A stretch of 14,038 bases of DNA from JAADCS01 sp964473735 (GCA_964473735.1 CAYYQD010000040.1:1-14038); one strand, 5' to 3'; positions 1 to 7,632 are shown, counted from the first letter of the stretch. The notes: generated by a model not told the origin, from the sequence alone. Made by a program: numbers and translations.

Positions 1-1
1 C

Positions 2-433
2 GGTGTTGAGGTCTTTGGCGACCTGGCGGGGCAGCGAGTTAGCCTGTACGTGAGGAAGGATGGGGGGCCGTGGGTGAAGGTAAAGCCCGGGGAGGTGCGG
101 AGGGATCCCATTCTCCACCGGGTCAGGACCCTACAGTTCCGTCTGGTGATACACCTGAACTACTCCACCGTCTCCCTCTTCCACATAGATTCCTTAAGGT
201 TCGTCTTCTTCGGTCCCACTGTTAAGGCTGGCTTTTTCAGATACTCCGTGAGTAAGAATGAGGTACTGTTGATAGGAGAAGGGCACTACACCGTACGCCG
301 TCCGGACGGAAGGGCGGTGATGAAAGGCGCACTCGCGGGTGCGACTACCTTACCCCTCAAGAGGGGTATATACTTCCTATCCGTTGTATCCCCCGAAGGC
401 AGGAGAAAACACGTTAAAATCCTCGTACCATGA
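2..433 (+). CDS. C-terminal part of a secreted protein with type IX-like sorting tail (5' truncated)
   Basis: The reading frame is open from base 2 to the TGA at 431-433, so the gene starts outside the window; the GTG at 50 is only the first start-like codon inside it. The visible 143 residues are beta-rich with alternating hydrophobic positions and no catalytic motif I recognise. The last 45 residues (a VRRPDGRAV segment, then LPLKRGIYFL, then a basic VKILVP end) follow the plan of the C-terminal sorting domains in the genes at 2447, 5581 and 8263. In type IX systems such tails direct export across the outer membrane and are cleaved. Its stop overlaps the next start (ATGA), so the two are probably translationally coupled. 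The function of the missing N-terminal part cannot be judged. Confidence 0.75.
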   Translation, partial: GVEVFGDLAGQRVSLYVRKDGGPWVKVKPGEVRRDPILHRVRTLQFRLVIHLNYSTVSLFHIDSLRFVFFGPTVKAGFFRYSVSKNEVLLIGEGHYTVRRPDGRAVMKGALAGATTLPLKRGIYFLSVVSPEGRRKHVKILVP

Positions 434-1587
434 TGCTGATCGTAGCCGGGTGCAGCTACACCTCCACTTACGCCGACGGTTTCGGTCCGGTTGAGAGCGA
501 CTACCAGCCCAAGACTTTGGTGTCCTGCAACGGGAAGCTCTACCTCCTCTATCACGGGGCGTGCCCAACAAGGGGGCTGTACCTGTGGGACATAACGGAC
601 GACACTCTTATGGTAGCGGGAGACAACCACGGTTCCGAGAGCAGTATAGCCTGCCGCGGAGATACCATTTTCGTGGGGTACTACCACTTCGGGGACTCCG
701 CCATCACGGTTAGGGCCTCTTACGACGGAGGGAGGGGCTGGAGCACCGTTTTGGTCGTGGATTCGTCCGACTTCGCCGAGGACGAGCCGGCCCTGTTGCT
801 CTCGGGAGATACCCTGTACCTTACCTTCGTATATGAGATATCCGGCCCGGAGATACGGATTTACAGGGTACCCTTAGGCGGTTTTGACACCTTAAGGGGT
901 GTTATTCATACCCCCTACGTCTCCCACAACTCCCCCCTATTCCGCTCTCCGGACGGGGACCTGTACATTCTGGCCTCCTCGTGGGACATTGAGGGTGGCG
1001 GGTACGTTTTAAGGTACGACGGCTCAATCTGGCACTACGGAGAGGTACTACCCTCCGGGATGCCCTACGATATGGGCTTTGTGGGGGGACGGATAGTCGT
1101 GGCGGGGGTGTCGGGACCGAGGGACAACCGGGACGTGGTGGTGTGCCTATCCGATACCTCCCTCAACTTCTCATGCAGTAAGGTTGCGGAGAGCGTGGGT
1201 AGGGTTACCAACGTTGCACTGGTCGTGGGGGTGCCCACGTACTTAGTGTGGTCGGATAACTCACAGGGGAGATTTAGACTTAAGATGCTCTATACGGAGG
1301 ACTTTATCTCGTGGAGTCCGTTCCCCATAGGTACGTATCTACCTTCCGTAGGTAACTCCTACTATCCGGTGGCGAGCCTGTACGGAGGGGAAATCTACGT
1401 TGCTTACACCACCGACGCACCCGGGAGACCCTCCGTAGAGCTGCTAAAAGTTGGGAAAAACGGTACGGTTGAAAATCTGAACACTCACAGGAGCCGTTGC
1501 GGGTACTACGACAAAGCAGGAAGGAGGGTGCCACCTAAAAGGTCAAGGGTAGTACTGGGGTGCGGCACCGGGTACATCCGCAGGTGA
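430..1587 (+). CDS. exported beta-propeller-like protein with Asp-box motif
   Basis: A 385-residue protein starting inside the stop of the preceding gene (ATGA overlap). An in-frame TAA at 415-417 excludes an earlier start. Residues 97-104 read SYDGGRGW, a match to the SxDxGxxW Asp-box of BNR/sialidase-type propeller blades. Repeated GDTLY/GDTIF/GGEIYVAY segments at blade-like spacing support a propeller of about six blades, as does a second weaker blade motif near YTEDFISW. The catalytic Arg/Tyr/Glu set of sialidases is not evident, so I do not call an enzyme. The N-terminus MMLIVAGCSYTST is hydrophobic but very short; V-A-G-C resembles a lipobox, but too close to the start for a normal lipoprotein signal. 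The C-terminus (GYYDKAGRRV ... GYIRR) looks like a shortened sorting tail missing its last strand. The stop abuts the stop of the convergent gene at 1588. Confidence 0.7.
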   Translation: MMLIVAGCSYTSTYADGFGPVESDYQPKTLVSCNGKLYLLYHGACPTRGLYLWDITDDTLMVAGDNHGSESSIACRGDTIFVGYYHFGDSAITVRASYDGGRGWSTVLVVDSSDFAEDEPALLLSGDTLYLTFVYEISGPEIRIYRVPLGGFDTLRGVIHTPYVSHNSPLFRSPDGDLYILASSWDIEGGGYVLRYDGSIWHYGEVLPSGMPYDMGFVGGRIVVAGVSGPRDNRDVVVCLSDTSLNFSCSKVAESVGRVTNVALVVGVPTYLVWSDNSQGRFRLKMLYTEDFISWSPFPIGTYLPSVGNSYYPVASLYGGEIYVAYTTDAPGRPSVELLKVGKNGTVENLNTHRSRCGYYDKAGRRVPPKRSRVVLGCGTGYIRR

Positions 1588-2388
1588 TCAGACCAGGTCC
1601 TCCCCTCCGTCCACCCTTATAACGGCCCCGTTTATCCAGTAGGCCTCGGGGCGGGAGAGGAGAGCGATCACGTTGGCCACGTCCTCCGGTGTGGTTAGCC
1701 TACCGGAGGGGTTTATGCTTCTGGCCCACTCCAACATCTTCTCGTGGCCGGGGATCTTCCTCAGGGCGGGGGTGTCGGTCACGCCAGCCTGTATGGCGTT
1801 CACCCTTATACCTTTACCGCCCAGCTCAAAGGCCAGCTGACGTACGTGGGCCTCAAGTACGGCCTTGGCGGCGGATACGGGGCCGTAGGCCGGATACACC
1901 CTGTGAGAGCCGGCGCTGGTCATGGCAAACACCCGGGCGTCCGAATGGAAAAGTCCCGCCCTATAAACGTCCCTGACCCAATATACCAGAGAGTTCCCCA
2001 TAATATCAAGGGTCATCTCTATGTTCTGGCGGGTTACGTCCTCGTCCGGTTTCTCTCCTATGTACGGCTTCAGGGTACCGAAGGCTAAGGAGTGCATCAT
2101 CACCTTTATCTTCCCACCTTCCCTCTCCGTTATGGCCTTCATCTCCTCAATCACCTTCGCCCGCTTTCTGTCGTCGGCGGCGTTCGTGTTGAAGTACCTG
2201 ACCTTGACTCCCTTTCCCTCTATCTCCTTTATGAGAGCCTCAACCTGCGGTAGGGCGGCCCTCCTGTCCAAATGTACTCCGAATACGTTCAGGCCGGCCT
2301 CGGCCAGCTTCTTCGCCGTTGCTGCACCAAAACCGGAAGATGCTCCTAAAATGAGTGCCCAGTTCGTCCCGTTGTCCAGCTTCAACAT
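1588..2388 (-). CDS. fabL: enoyl-[acyl-carrier-protein] reductase, FabI/FabL type (SDR family)
   Basis: A 266-residue short-chain dehydrogenase/reductase. It has the classical nucleotide-binding motif G15-x3-G19-x-G21 (GASSGFG), and Tyr168 and Lys175 six residues apart (YGPVSAAK). That YX6K spacing is typical of enoyl-ACP reductases, whereas most SDRs have YX3K. The region HSLAF (99-103) resembles FabI. The segment SAGSHRVYPAY, the classical Gly motif and the substrate loop DTPALRKIPG..WARSINPSGRL resemble Bacillus FabL; as in FabL, a Ser (158) sits where FabI has its second active-site Tyr. The predicted role is the last, NAD(P)H-dependent step of each fatty-acid elongation cycle, in the cytoplasm. 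It ends in VDGGEDLV, a normal family terminus, and the length is normal. The ATG is fixed by a TATAAT 7 nt upstream. FabI/FabL assignment and cofactor preference are inferred; a different SDR is possible but less likely. Confidence 0.85.
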   Translation of the reverse strand: MLKLDNGTNWALILGASSGFGAATAKKLAEAGLNVFGVHLDRRAALPQVEALIKEIEGKGVKVRYFNTNAADDRKRAKVIEEMKAITEREGGKIKVMMHSLAFGTLKPYIGEKPDEDVTRQNIEMTLDIMGNSLVYWVRDVYRAGLFHSDARVFAMTSAGSHRVYPAYGPVSAAKAVLEAHVRQLAFELGGKGIRVNAIQAGVTDTPALRKIPGHEKMLEWARSINPSGRLTTPEDVANVIALLSRPEAYWINGAVIRVDGGEDLV

Positions 2389-2395
2389 GGTTGCT

Positions 2396-2401
2396 ATTAT
2401 A
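2396..2401 (-). promoter_or_regulatory. -10 box TATAAT of the enoyl-ACP reductase gene, leaderless start
   Basis: Perfect TATAAT on the minus strand, followed by 7 nt (agcaacc) and the ATG at 2388. With normal promoter geometry transcription begins at or one base before the ATG, so the mRNA has no Shine-Dalgarno site. I see no TTGACA-like -35; the spacer is the right arm of a GC-rich inverted repeat. Confidence 0.75.
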
Positions 2402-2440
2402 CGGAGGGGGACCGCCCTTCGGAGCTTTGGCCCCCCTCCG
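2402..2440. repeat. GC-rich inverted repeat, terminator-like hairpin or operator
   Basis: CGGAGGGGG at 2402-2410 is the exact reverse complement of CCCCCTCCG at 2432-2440 (9 bp arms, 21-nt loop that can pair further). It fills most of the 58 bases between the stop of the gene at 2447 and the start at 2388, and one arm directly abuts the TATAAT. As RNA it could end the upstream minus-strand transcript, but no U-run follows. As DNA it could be an operator over the promoter. Confidence 0.5.
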
Positions 2441-2446
2441 CGCCCA

Positions 2447-4360
2447 TCATCTCACAACGACCCTGCCTATCTCCTTACCGTTGCGCACGAAATACACGCC
2501 CCTCGGCAGGGTTATCCTTCTGCTTCCCTTTCCTTTCACTTCAACCACGTCGTAGAGCCTACCGCTCGCATCGTAGACCTTCAGTAGCTTTGTCTCCTTT
2601 ACGCTCCACTGGATCAGAAGGCCGTTCGGCACGCTGCTGACCCGGAGGTAATGCCCCTCTGCAGGCCTCTCCTCAACTCCCGTTCCCAAGGATATGGGGA
2701 ACCGGGACAGGAAGCTGAAGGTTATGCGGTCCCGAGTGTCGTGAGCCTCAACCTTGACGTAGAGGGTGTCACCGGAGGGTACGGATGCTATAGTGAAATA
2801 CACGGTGGAGTCGGGGGCTATGCTGTCGGGGGCGGCCGTGGTGTATCCGGCGGTGGTATCCGTGGAGTAGTGGAGTAGGACGGTCCCGAGGCTATCAAAG
2901 TCGTAAATCTTGGCCGTAACGGTGGCCAACGAACCGGCCACGGGAGGGTTGGGGGTTATGAGTACGTTCTCAACGTAGGGAGAGAAGTCGTTTATGTACC
3001 TCGGGTACATCTGGTAGGTGGTGTTGTACTGTCCCAAGACGCCCCAGACCTCAAGGACGCCGTCGGGGGCGAGGTTGCCGCCAACGTCGGTGGCGCTGGA
3101 TACCCTTAGAACCCCCGTACCGCTGCCGTCCTGTATGTCGTAGTTGGTGTTGGCGGAGAAGGTCCCCGGGTAGGACACCCACGTGAATCCCCTTATGGCG
3201 ACCAGCATCCCCTCGTAGGTCTCACCCATGTCGGCCACGGTTATGTACGCGGGCAGGGGGGTAGCCCCGCTGTCTATCACCTCAAAGGCGTGGGGGGAGA
3301 TCTCTAACAGGTTCCTGTACTCCGTGAGCTCTCCCCTGACGTATAGGACGTACCCGGTGTCCGTGGCGTTCTTAACGGCAGAGCTGTATATCACTATTCC
3401 GCTGCTGACCCCTCCGATCGGTACCGTCGTGTCCTCCACGTACACGGCGCTACCTATCTTACCTACGACCGTAACCTTCGTCTGGGCAGTATCCCCGACG
3501 GCTAAGGCCCTTACCTCGTGCACCTTCAGGAAGCCGGCTATGTAGTAGTTGAGGGTAGATGCGGTGGTATCCCCGGAGTTATCAACCGCCGCCACCGTGT
3601 AATATACCTTCCCGTAGCTTCCACGGGCGGGTATGCTGGCCGTAAAGGTATCACCGGAGAGAGGGGTGGCGCTTACCACGTTGAAGGTGGAGCCGTCAAA
3701 GGAGTAGGCCACCCACGCCCCGGTTATGGAGCCGTCGGGGTCGCTGGCCGTGAAGAGGACGGCCACGGAGGTGTTGGTGTCGGGAAAGAGCGGATCCGTA
3801 CCCACCACGTTCACGTCCGGTGGGACGTTCCCCAGGGGTGTCCCCAGAACCGTGACGGAGTCTATCAGGAAGTACCTGTTCTGACCTATCGTGGTGGTGG
3901 ATTGATCCACGAAGCGCCACCGGAAAAGTACCGTGTCCGGACCGGCCAGAGACGTAAGGGGAAGGGAGATGCGCACCGGGGTGTTTATGATGGCGTTGGC
4001 GCTGTCTATGTACCAGAGCACCGTCCAGGTGGTTCCACCGTCAAGGGAGTAGTCAAGGAAGATGGTGTCTCCGGCCTCTGCGAAGGGCGGTTGCGTTCCG
4101 GGGAACTTGTAGTAGAATACGAGGCTGTCCAGAGAGGCGTAAGAGACAGGAGGGGTTATGAGGGTGGCCGTTCCGGTGTCCCCGTAAGAGGACTTCCCGG
4201 TGATTATGCCGGCCGAAGCCGAGCCGAAGATGACACCGCTCGTCCTCCTGAGCCACCGGATGTAGTAGTTGGTGTAGGTACTGTCCCACCCCGTGGGCGG
4301 GAAGGTCGTACTCTCAAAATCCTCGTAGAGGAGCGTCGTTGCTACTACGAACAACATCAT
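2447..4360 (-). CDS. secreted multidomain adhesin-like protein with type IX-like sorting tail
   Basis: A 637-residue extracellular-type protein. After a short hydrophobic start (MMLFVVATTLL), residues ~12-175 (YEDFES..FPPTGW, LITPPV, ..FRWRF..) look like a choice-of-anchor J/MAM-like jelly roll. Residues ~178-270 look like an Ig/PKD-like domain (ASDPDG, GKVYYTVAAVDNSGD). Residues ~275-470 (KVHEVRAL..TVVGKIG..VYVED, then AIRGF.., YDIQDGSGTGVLRV) look like paired OB-fold modules of the kind found beside extracellular nucleases, but no nuclease domain is present. Another Ig-like domain follows (~475-560). Residues ~575-637 carry the sorting tail (KVYDASGRLYD, LPRGVYFVR, RVVVR). Probably surface-exposed and structural or binding. 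First gene of its own transcript by the promoter directly upstream. The domain names rest on motif resemblance only. Confidence 0.8.
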   Translation of the reverse strand: MMLFVVATTLLYEDFESTTFPPTGWDSTYTNYYIRWLRRTSGVIFGSASAGIITGKSSYGDTGTATLITPPVSYASLDSLVFYYKFPGTQPPFAEAGDTIFLDYSLDGGTTWTVLWYIDSANAIINTPVRISLPLTSLAGPDTVLFRWRFVDQSTTTIGQNRYFLIDSVTVLGTPLGNVPPDVNVVGTDPLFPDTNTSVAVLFTASDPDGSITGAWVAYSFDGSTFNVVSATPLSGDTFTASIPARGSYGKVYYTVAAVDNSGDTTASTLNYYIAGFLKVHEVRALAVGDTAQTKVTVVGKIGSAVYVEDTTVPIGGVSSGIVIYSSAVKNATDTGYVLYVRGELTEYRNLLEISPHAFEVIDSGATPLPAYITVADMGETYEGMLVAIRGFTWVSYPGTFSANTNYDIQDGSGTGVLRVSSATDVGGNLAPDGVLEVWGVLGQYNTTYQMYPRYINDFSPYVENVLITPNPPVAGSLATVTAKIYDFDSLGTVLLHYSTDTTAGYTTAAPDSIAPDSTVYFTIASVPSGDTLYVKVEAHDTRDRITFSFLSRFPISLGTGVEERPAEGHYLRVSSVPNGLLIQWSVKETKLLKVYDASGRLYDVVEVKGKGSRRITLPRGVYFVRNGKEIGRVVVR

Positions 4361-4379
4361 ACCCGAGAATTATACGGGT
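4361..4379 (-). promoter_or_regulatory. -10 box inside a small palindrome, leaderless start
   Basis: On the minus strand ACCCG-TATAATTCT-CGGGT is followed immediately by the ATG at 4360. TATAAT (4369-4374) ends 8 nt before the ATG, so the transcript should begin within about two bases of the start codon. The ACCCG/CGGGT arms flank the -10 hexamer symmetrically, like a small operator. Only 38 bases separate this gene from the one upstream, so the site lies just past that gene's stop. Confidence 0.65.
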
Positions 4380-4398
4380 GCCACCGTTATACCCCTCC

Positions 4399-5445
4399 TT
4401 AAAAGGCGAAATCTACACCCAGAGTCAGGGATGTGCTCTTTTTGTACAGCCGTACCTCGTCCTCCACGAACACCTTCAGGTTGTTCAGGAGATAACGGTT
4501 AAAGCGTAGGGCAGCGGTCAGGAGGCGGGAGGAGTAGTAGGGGGAAGAGGAGGGGGCATCCACGTAGTTGAGGAGGAAGGAGAGGGTGTTGTCCCCGAAG
4601 GCGTAATCCAGCCCGAAGAAGCCGCCGTAGAAGATGGTACTGGTGTCGTTGTCAAAGCCACCCAACACCTGAAGGAAGGGGTAGAGGTCGCCGAACCTTC
4701 CCCTCCAGTCTATTCCGAAACGGTACAGACGTACGTATCCGCCCGCCGTGTCCCTGTCCTCACCTACGAGGGCGAAGAGGCCCAGGTCAAAGGGGACGGG
4801 TATATGGGTGAAGTACCACTTCTCCGGGTTGTTATCGTAGAACCCGCCGGAGGCTTCCCCTATGCCGTTGCCGTTGACTACGCCTATGTCGGCGAAGGGG
4901 GTGCCCAAGATAACGCCCCGGTGGTACGTTAGCTTATAGGGTCCCACCTTGTAGATGTAGTAGTCGGAGCGGGTCAGACGGGTCTCCCGCAGGAACATGA
5001 GGTCGCTGATCTGGAACTGACCGACGGTCAGGGATAGGGGGAGTCCGAAGAAGTTATGGAGGTCCACCCACGCGTCCTCAAAGAAGGGGAACTCCCCCTT
5101 CTCAAATATCACGTAGGAGTAGAAGTTTATGTGCTCGTTCAGGGCGCCTCCAAGGAGGAACTTGGTTATCCACGGGGACTTGAAGTCCAACTTCCCGCCG
5201 TCCTTATCGCCGTAGGCCTCCACGTAGTGGATAAAGCGCACGGCTAAGGGTAGCTCCTTGAAGGTTCGGGTCCTGTCGTCGTTCAGGTCCTTATACACCT
5301 CTCCCTGTTTCCCCGGGAAAACGTAGCCGTTGTCTGCGAAGTTCTCGCCGAAGGCGTTCAGCTTGGGAAAGGCCACGTGACACAGCTTGCAGGATACGTG
5401 GTACATCCTCGCGAACGCCGGTATGCTTACGATGGCTAACAGCAT
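4399..5445 (-). CDS. one-haem cytochrome c fused to an outer-membrane beta-barrel
   Basis: From the ATG at 5445 the protein has 348 residues: a short signal (MLLAIVSIPAFA), then MYHVSCKLCHVAFPKLNAFG with one c-type haem site, CxxCH at 19-23. About 300 residues of alternating hydrophobic/polar strands rich in Tyr, Phe and Gly follow, ending in the aromatic residue expected of an outer-membrane barrel (GVDFAF). The CxxCH..FPxLNxFG..NGY block resembles porin-like cytochromes of metal-reducing and thermophilic bacteria. A role in periplasmic or outer-membrane electron transfer is inferred. The frame is open up to a GTG at 5580 beside the stop of the next gene, but that version puts a charged stretch before the signal and lies upstream of a promoter. 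I therefore choose 5445. Confidence 0.75.
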   Translation of the reverse strand: MLLAIVSIPAFARMYHVSCKLCHVAFPKLNAFGENFADNGYVFPGKQGEVYKDLNDDRTRTFKELPLAVRFIHYVEAYGDKDGGKLDFKSPWITKFLLGGALNEHINFYSYVIFEKGEFPFFEDAWVDLHNFFGLPLSLTVGQFQISDLMFLRETRLTRSDYYIYKVGPYKLTYHRGVILGTPFADIGVVNGNGIGEASGGFYDNNPEKWYFTHIPVPFDLGLFALVGEDRDTAGGYVRLYRFGIDWRGRFGDLYPFLQVLGGFDNDTSTIFYGGFFGLDYAFGDNTLSFLLNYVDAPSSSPYYSSRLLTAALRFNRYLLNNLKVFVEDEVRLYKKSTSLTLGVDFAF

Positions 5446-5580
5446 AGAAAAGCATTGTAATCCTGAAAGTAGTGCCGCAGAAACTACCGACCTTAGTAGA
5501 TAAAAGCTGCGAGACCCCCCCACTTTCACCTGCCGGATTACGGAAGGCCGTACCCACTTAAACTCCCCTCCGGGCGGCAC
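5446..5580 (-). other. spacer with no supported gene
   Basis: 135 bases between two minus-strand genes. It can be read in frame with the downstream cytochrome gene, but the promoter inside it argues it is untranslated. It holds a short hairpin (TACGG-AAGG-CCGTA, 5539-5552) and a C-run near 5515-5521 (G-run on the transcribed strand). No U-tract terminator is visible. Confidence 0.5.
5454..5459 (-). promoter_or_regulatory. -10 box TACAAT of the cytochrome-barrel gene, leaderless start
   Basis: TACAAT (one mismatch to consensus) on the minus strand, then 8 nt (gcttttct), then the ATG at 5445. No convincing -35; TTTCTG lies about 18 nt upstream. It decides the start: anything upstream would not be in this transcript. 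Confidence 0.6.
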
Positions 5581-7401
5581 CTACCTCAACACCACCCTTA
5601 CGAATTTACCCTCCACCTCTACGAAGTACGTACCCCTCTTAAGAACGACCTCTCCCTTACCGGAGAAGAGGAGTCTGCCCGAGGGAGAATAGACCCTGTA
5701 CCTGCCGGGATAGTAAAGGGTGGTGCCAGAGATATGGGGGGCGTCGTGTGGGGTGTTCCTCTCCGAAACGGACACGACACCCAAGTTTATGGCCTTGAGT
5801 ACGGAGATGCTGTCTCCCGTAGAGACCTCCGTTTTCAGCTTCAGGAAGTACATCCCCGGTGGTAGGCCTCTCGTGTCCCACACGGCCAGCAACCCGTCCT
5901 TAACCTGCGAGGGCACGCCCTCAACTATGGGCACCCACGCGCTGTCCCCCGCCATCTGGTAGTAGAGACTGTAGGAGGTAAAGCGCAGGAAACTACCGAG
6001 GGGCCCGGCCTCACCGTAGGCGTCCCCCCTTACGAAAACGACGCTATCCACGGGGGCGTAGGCTGGGGTCTTTATGTTGCTGACCCACGCGAAGGCGTGC
6101 TCGTACACCTCCGGGTACTCAAGGGTGGAAGACTGTCCTATCACCATTATGGCGTTTCCGGAAGCTACGACCTGACCGAAGAGGCCGGCCTGGGCGGAAT
6201 AGACGAATACCAGAATGGAGTTATCCGTAGCCTGAAGGTTGGTCGTTATGGAAGTGAAGGTGGTCAGGTTAAGGGTGTTCTCCGTACTGCCGAGGTATCC
6301 TCCGGAGCCATCCACGTAGGAGTCCGTGAGGTCAAGGTAGGAGTGTCCTATCGGCAGGGCCTCCCCCACAATGCATCCCCTCGCGTACACGACCGCGCTA
6401 TCCATGGGGTAGAGGCTGAAGGTGTTGACGTAGGTGTCGTTGAAGTGGAGGTACCTGTCGGGTATGGGTACGGTGTAGGAGGTGTAGCTGGAGCCGTTGG
6501 CTATGCCGGAGATGGAGAGGGTGTCGCTCCCGCGGAAGAATATACCCACGGAGCGCACGTAGGAGCTGGAAACCGTAACGCTGGACGAATCCTCCACCGT
6601 CATACCCCACATTACGCCCGTGGTGGTGTCTATCAGGACGGAGTACTCTATGCCACTGACGGAGGATAGGGTGGAGTCAAAGGTGTAGTGGAAAACGGTG
6701 TCGGAGGGGGAGGGAAAGACTACGCTGACCGTACATCGTGGCGGAAAGCGGTGCCATAGCAGTAAGGTGTCGGAGTGCCTTACGACGTATCTTCCCTTCC
6801 TCCCTACGACTATTTCCCCCACGTTGTCCGTATATTCCACCTCTATGTAGGGACTCTCCCCAAAGGCCCCAAAGGTCGTGAAGTCCCTGTTCCTGACGTA
6901 TCTCTCTATGAAGCGGGCGGAATCCACCACCGCCACACCGAAGGTGTATCCGTTGAAAAAGGTCTCCGTGTTGGTTATTATTACCTCCCCTTCGTTGGCC
7001 AGAATATAGCCGTACTGGTAGTTGAAACGCTGGGGAAAGTAAATGAAAGAGCTGTCTATTATCACCTTCCCACGGTTGAGGACGAAGAGGTTGCCGTCCA
7101 GAGTGGCGCTGGCCCCATCAAAGAGGAGGACGCCGTCGTTTATGACGAATATGGGGCCGCTGTGGGACCACGTTCCGGATACCCTGAGGGTCTCCGCCGG
7201 AGAATCTCCGACGACTATAGTGTCCCCGGTGAGGGTGTAGGGGCCGCCTTTAAGGACCCTGAAGTAGAAGGAAGCCGGGAAAGAGGAGCGATAAGGTTTT
7301 ACGTTCGCATACCTTAACGGGACGGACGCCCCCGCCTTTACGAGGGCGTTGGCTCTGTTTAGGGCCCCGTATGGCACAACGTTAGAGAGCAGAAATAACA
7401 T
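5581..7401 (-). CDS. secreted beta-helix-like protein with type IX-like sorting tail
   Basis: A 606-residue protein. A very short hydrophobic start (MLFLLSNVVPYGA) has no Lys/Arg before it. Residues ~60-430 consist of short repeated beta units (for example GDTIVVGDS, NDGVLLFDG, NRGKVIIDSS, NEGEVIITNT), the pattern of right-handed parallel beta-helix surface proteins. A Ser/Thr-rich middle (~265-400) and an Ig-like segment (~440-540, with LPPGMYFLKLKT) follow. The tail (YRVYSPSGRLLFSG, LKRGTYFVEV, VRVVLR) is the same type of sorting domain as in the neighbours. No catalytic residues typical of polysaccharide lyases or hydrolases are recognisable, so an adhesin or surface-layer role is the cautious guess. 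It has its own upstream promoter and is divergent from the gene at 7640. Confidence 0.75.
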   Translation of the reverse strand: MLFLLSNVVPYGALNRANALVKAGASVPLRYANVKPYRSSFPASFYFRVLKGGPYTLTGDTIVVGDSPAETLRVSGTWSHSGPIFVINDGVLLFDGASATLDGNLFVLNRGKVIIDSSFIYFPQRFNYQYGYILANEGEVIITNTETFFNGYTFGVAVVDSARFIERYVRNRDFTTFGAFGESPYIEVEYTDNVGEIVVGRKGRYVVRHSDTLLLWHRFPPRCTVSVVFPSPSDTVFHYTFDSTLSSVSGIEYSVLIDTTTGVMWGMTVEDSSSVTVSSSYVRSVGIFFRGSDTLSISGIANGSSYTSYTVPIPDRYLHFNDTYVNTFSLYPMDSAVVYARGCIVGEALPIGHSYLDLTDSYVDGSGGYLGSTENTLNLTTFTSITTNLQATDNSILVFVYSAQAGLFGQVVASGNAIMVIGQSSTLEYPEVYEHAFAWVSNIKTPAYAPVDSVVFVRGDAYGEAGPLGSFLRFTSYSLYYQMAGDSAWVPIVEGVPSQVKDGLLAVWDTRGLPPGMYFLKLKTEVSTGDSISVLKAINLGVVSVSERNTPHDAPHISGTTLYYPGRYRVYSPSGRLLFSGKGEVVLKRGTYFVEVEGKFVRVVLR

Positions 7402-7410
7402 GACGCTGCC

Positions 7411-7416
7411 ATTTTA
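7411..7416 (-). promoter_or_regulatory. -10 box TAAAAT of the beta-helix protein gene, leaderless start
   Basis: TAAAAT on the minus strand, then 9 nt (ggcagcgtc), then the ATG at 7401. It is preceded by CCCG, as at the box at 4369-4374, and CCG also precedes the box at 2396-2401. No -35 consensus. The spacing is the longest of the six, giving a leader of up to about three bases. Confidence 0.55.
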
Positions 7417-7626
7417 CGGGAGGGGAGAATGGACTGGAATACACACCTTAGGAACGGCTCCCCCGATTTATCTCGGGTGGCATCGCTCCCGGAGATTCCT
7501 GAATGCTACCCCGTCGGATGTTGTTATTACAGTCAAGGGGGATACGGTTTTGGTGCGGAGATCTACATCATCAGGCACGGAGGGGCATACCTACGCTACG
7601 ATTTCACCGGATCGCCTGTTCAGGTA

Positions 7627-7632
7627 TATAAT
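7627..7632 (+). promoter_or_regulatory. -10 box TATAAT of the gene at 7640, leaderless start
   Basis: Perfect TATAAT followed by 7 nt (agcactt) and ATG at 7640. This ATG, not the one at 7349, begins a hydrophobic signal-like N-terminus, so promoter and protein features agree on the start. No TTGACA at the usual distance. Confidence 0.75.

Noticed and set aside
445..453. Lipobox V-A-G-C in the propeller-like protein
   Set aside because: It is only seven residues from the start with no basic n-region; noted as odd but not called a lipoprotein.
3518..4402. 294-codon plus-strand frame antisense to the multidomain surface protein
   Set aside because: Gly/Arg/Val-rich low-complexity translation typical of a GC-rich antisense shadow; the minus-strand protein has clear domains.
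5446..5580. GTG-started extension of the cytochrome-barrel gene
   Set aside because: It adds a basic stretch before the signal peptide and lies upstream of the -10 box.
6097..7317. Long plus-strand frames antisense to the beta-helix gene
   Set aside because: Same shadow pattern, with no start signals and no domain-like sequence.
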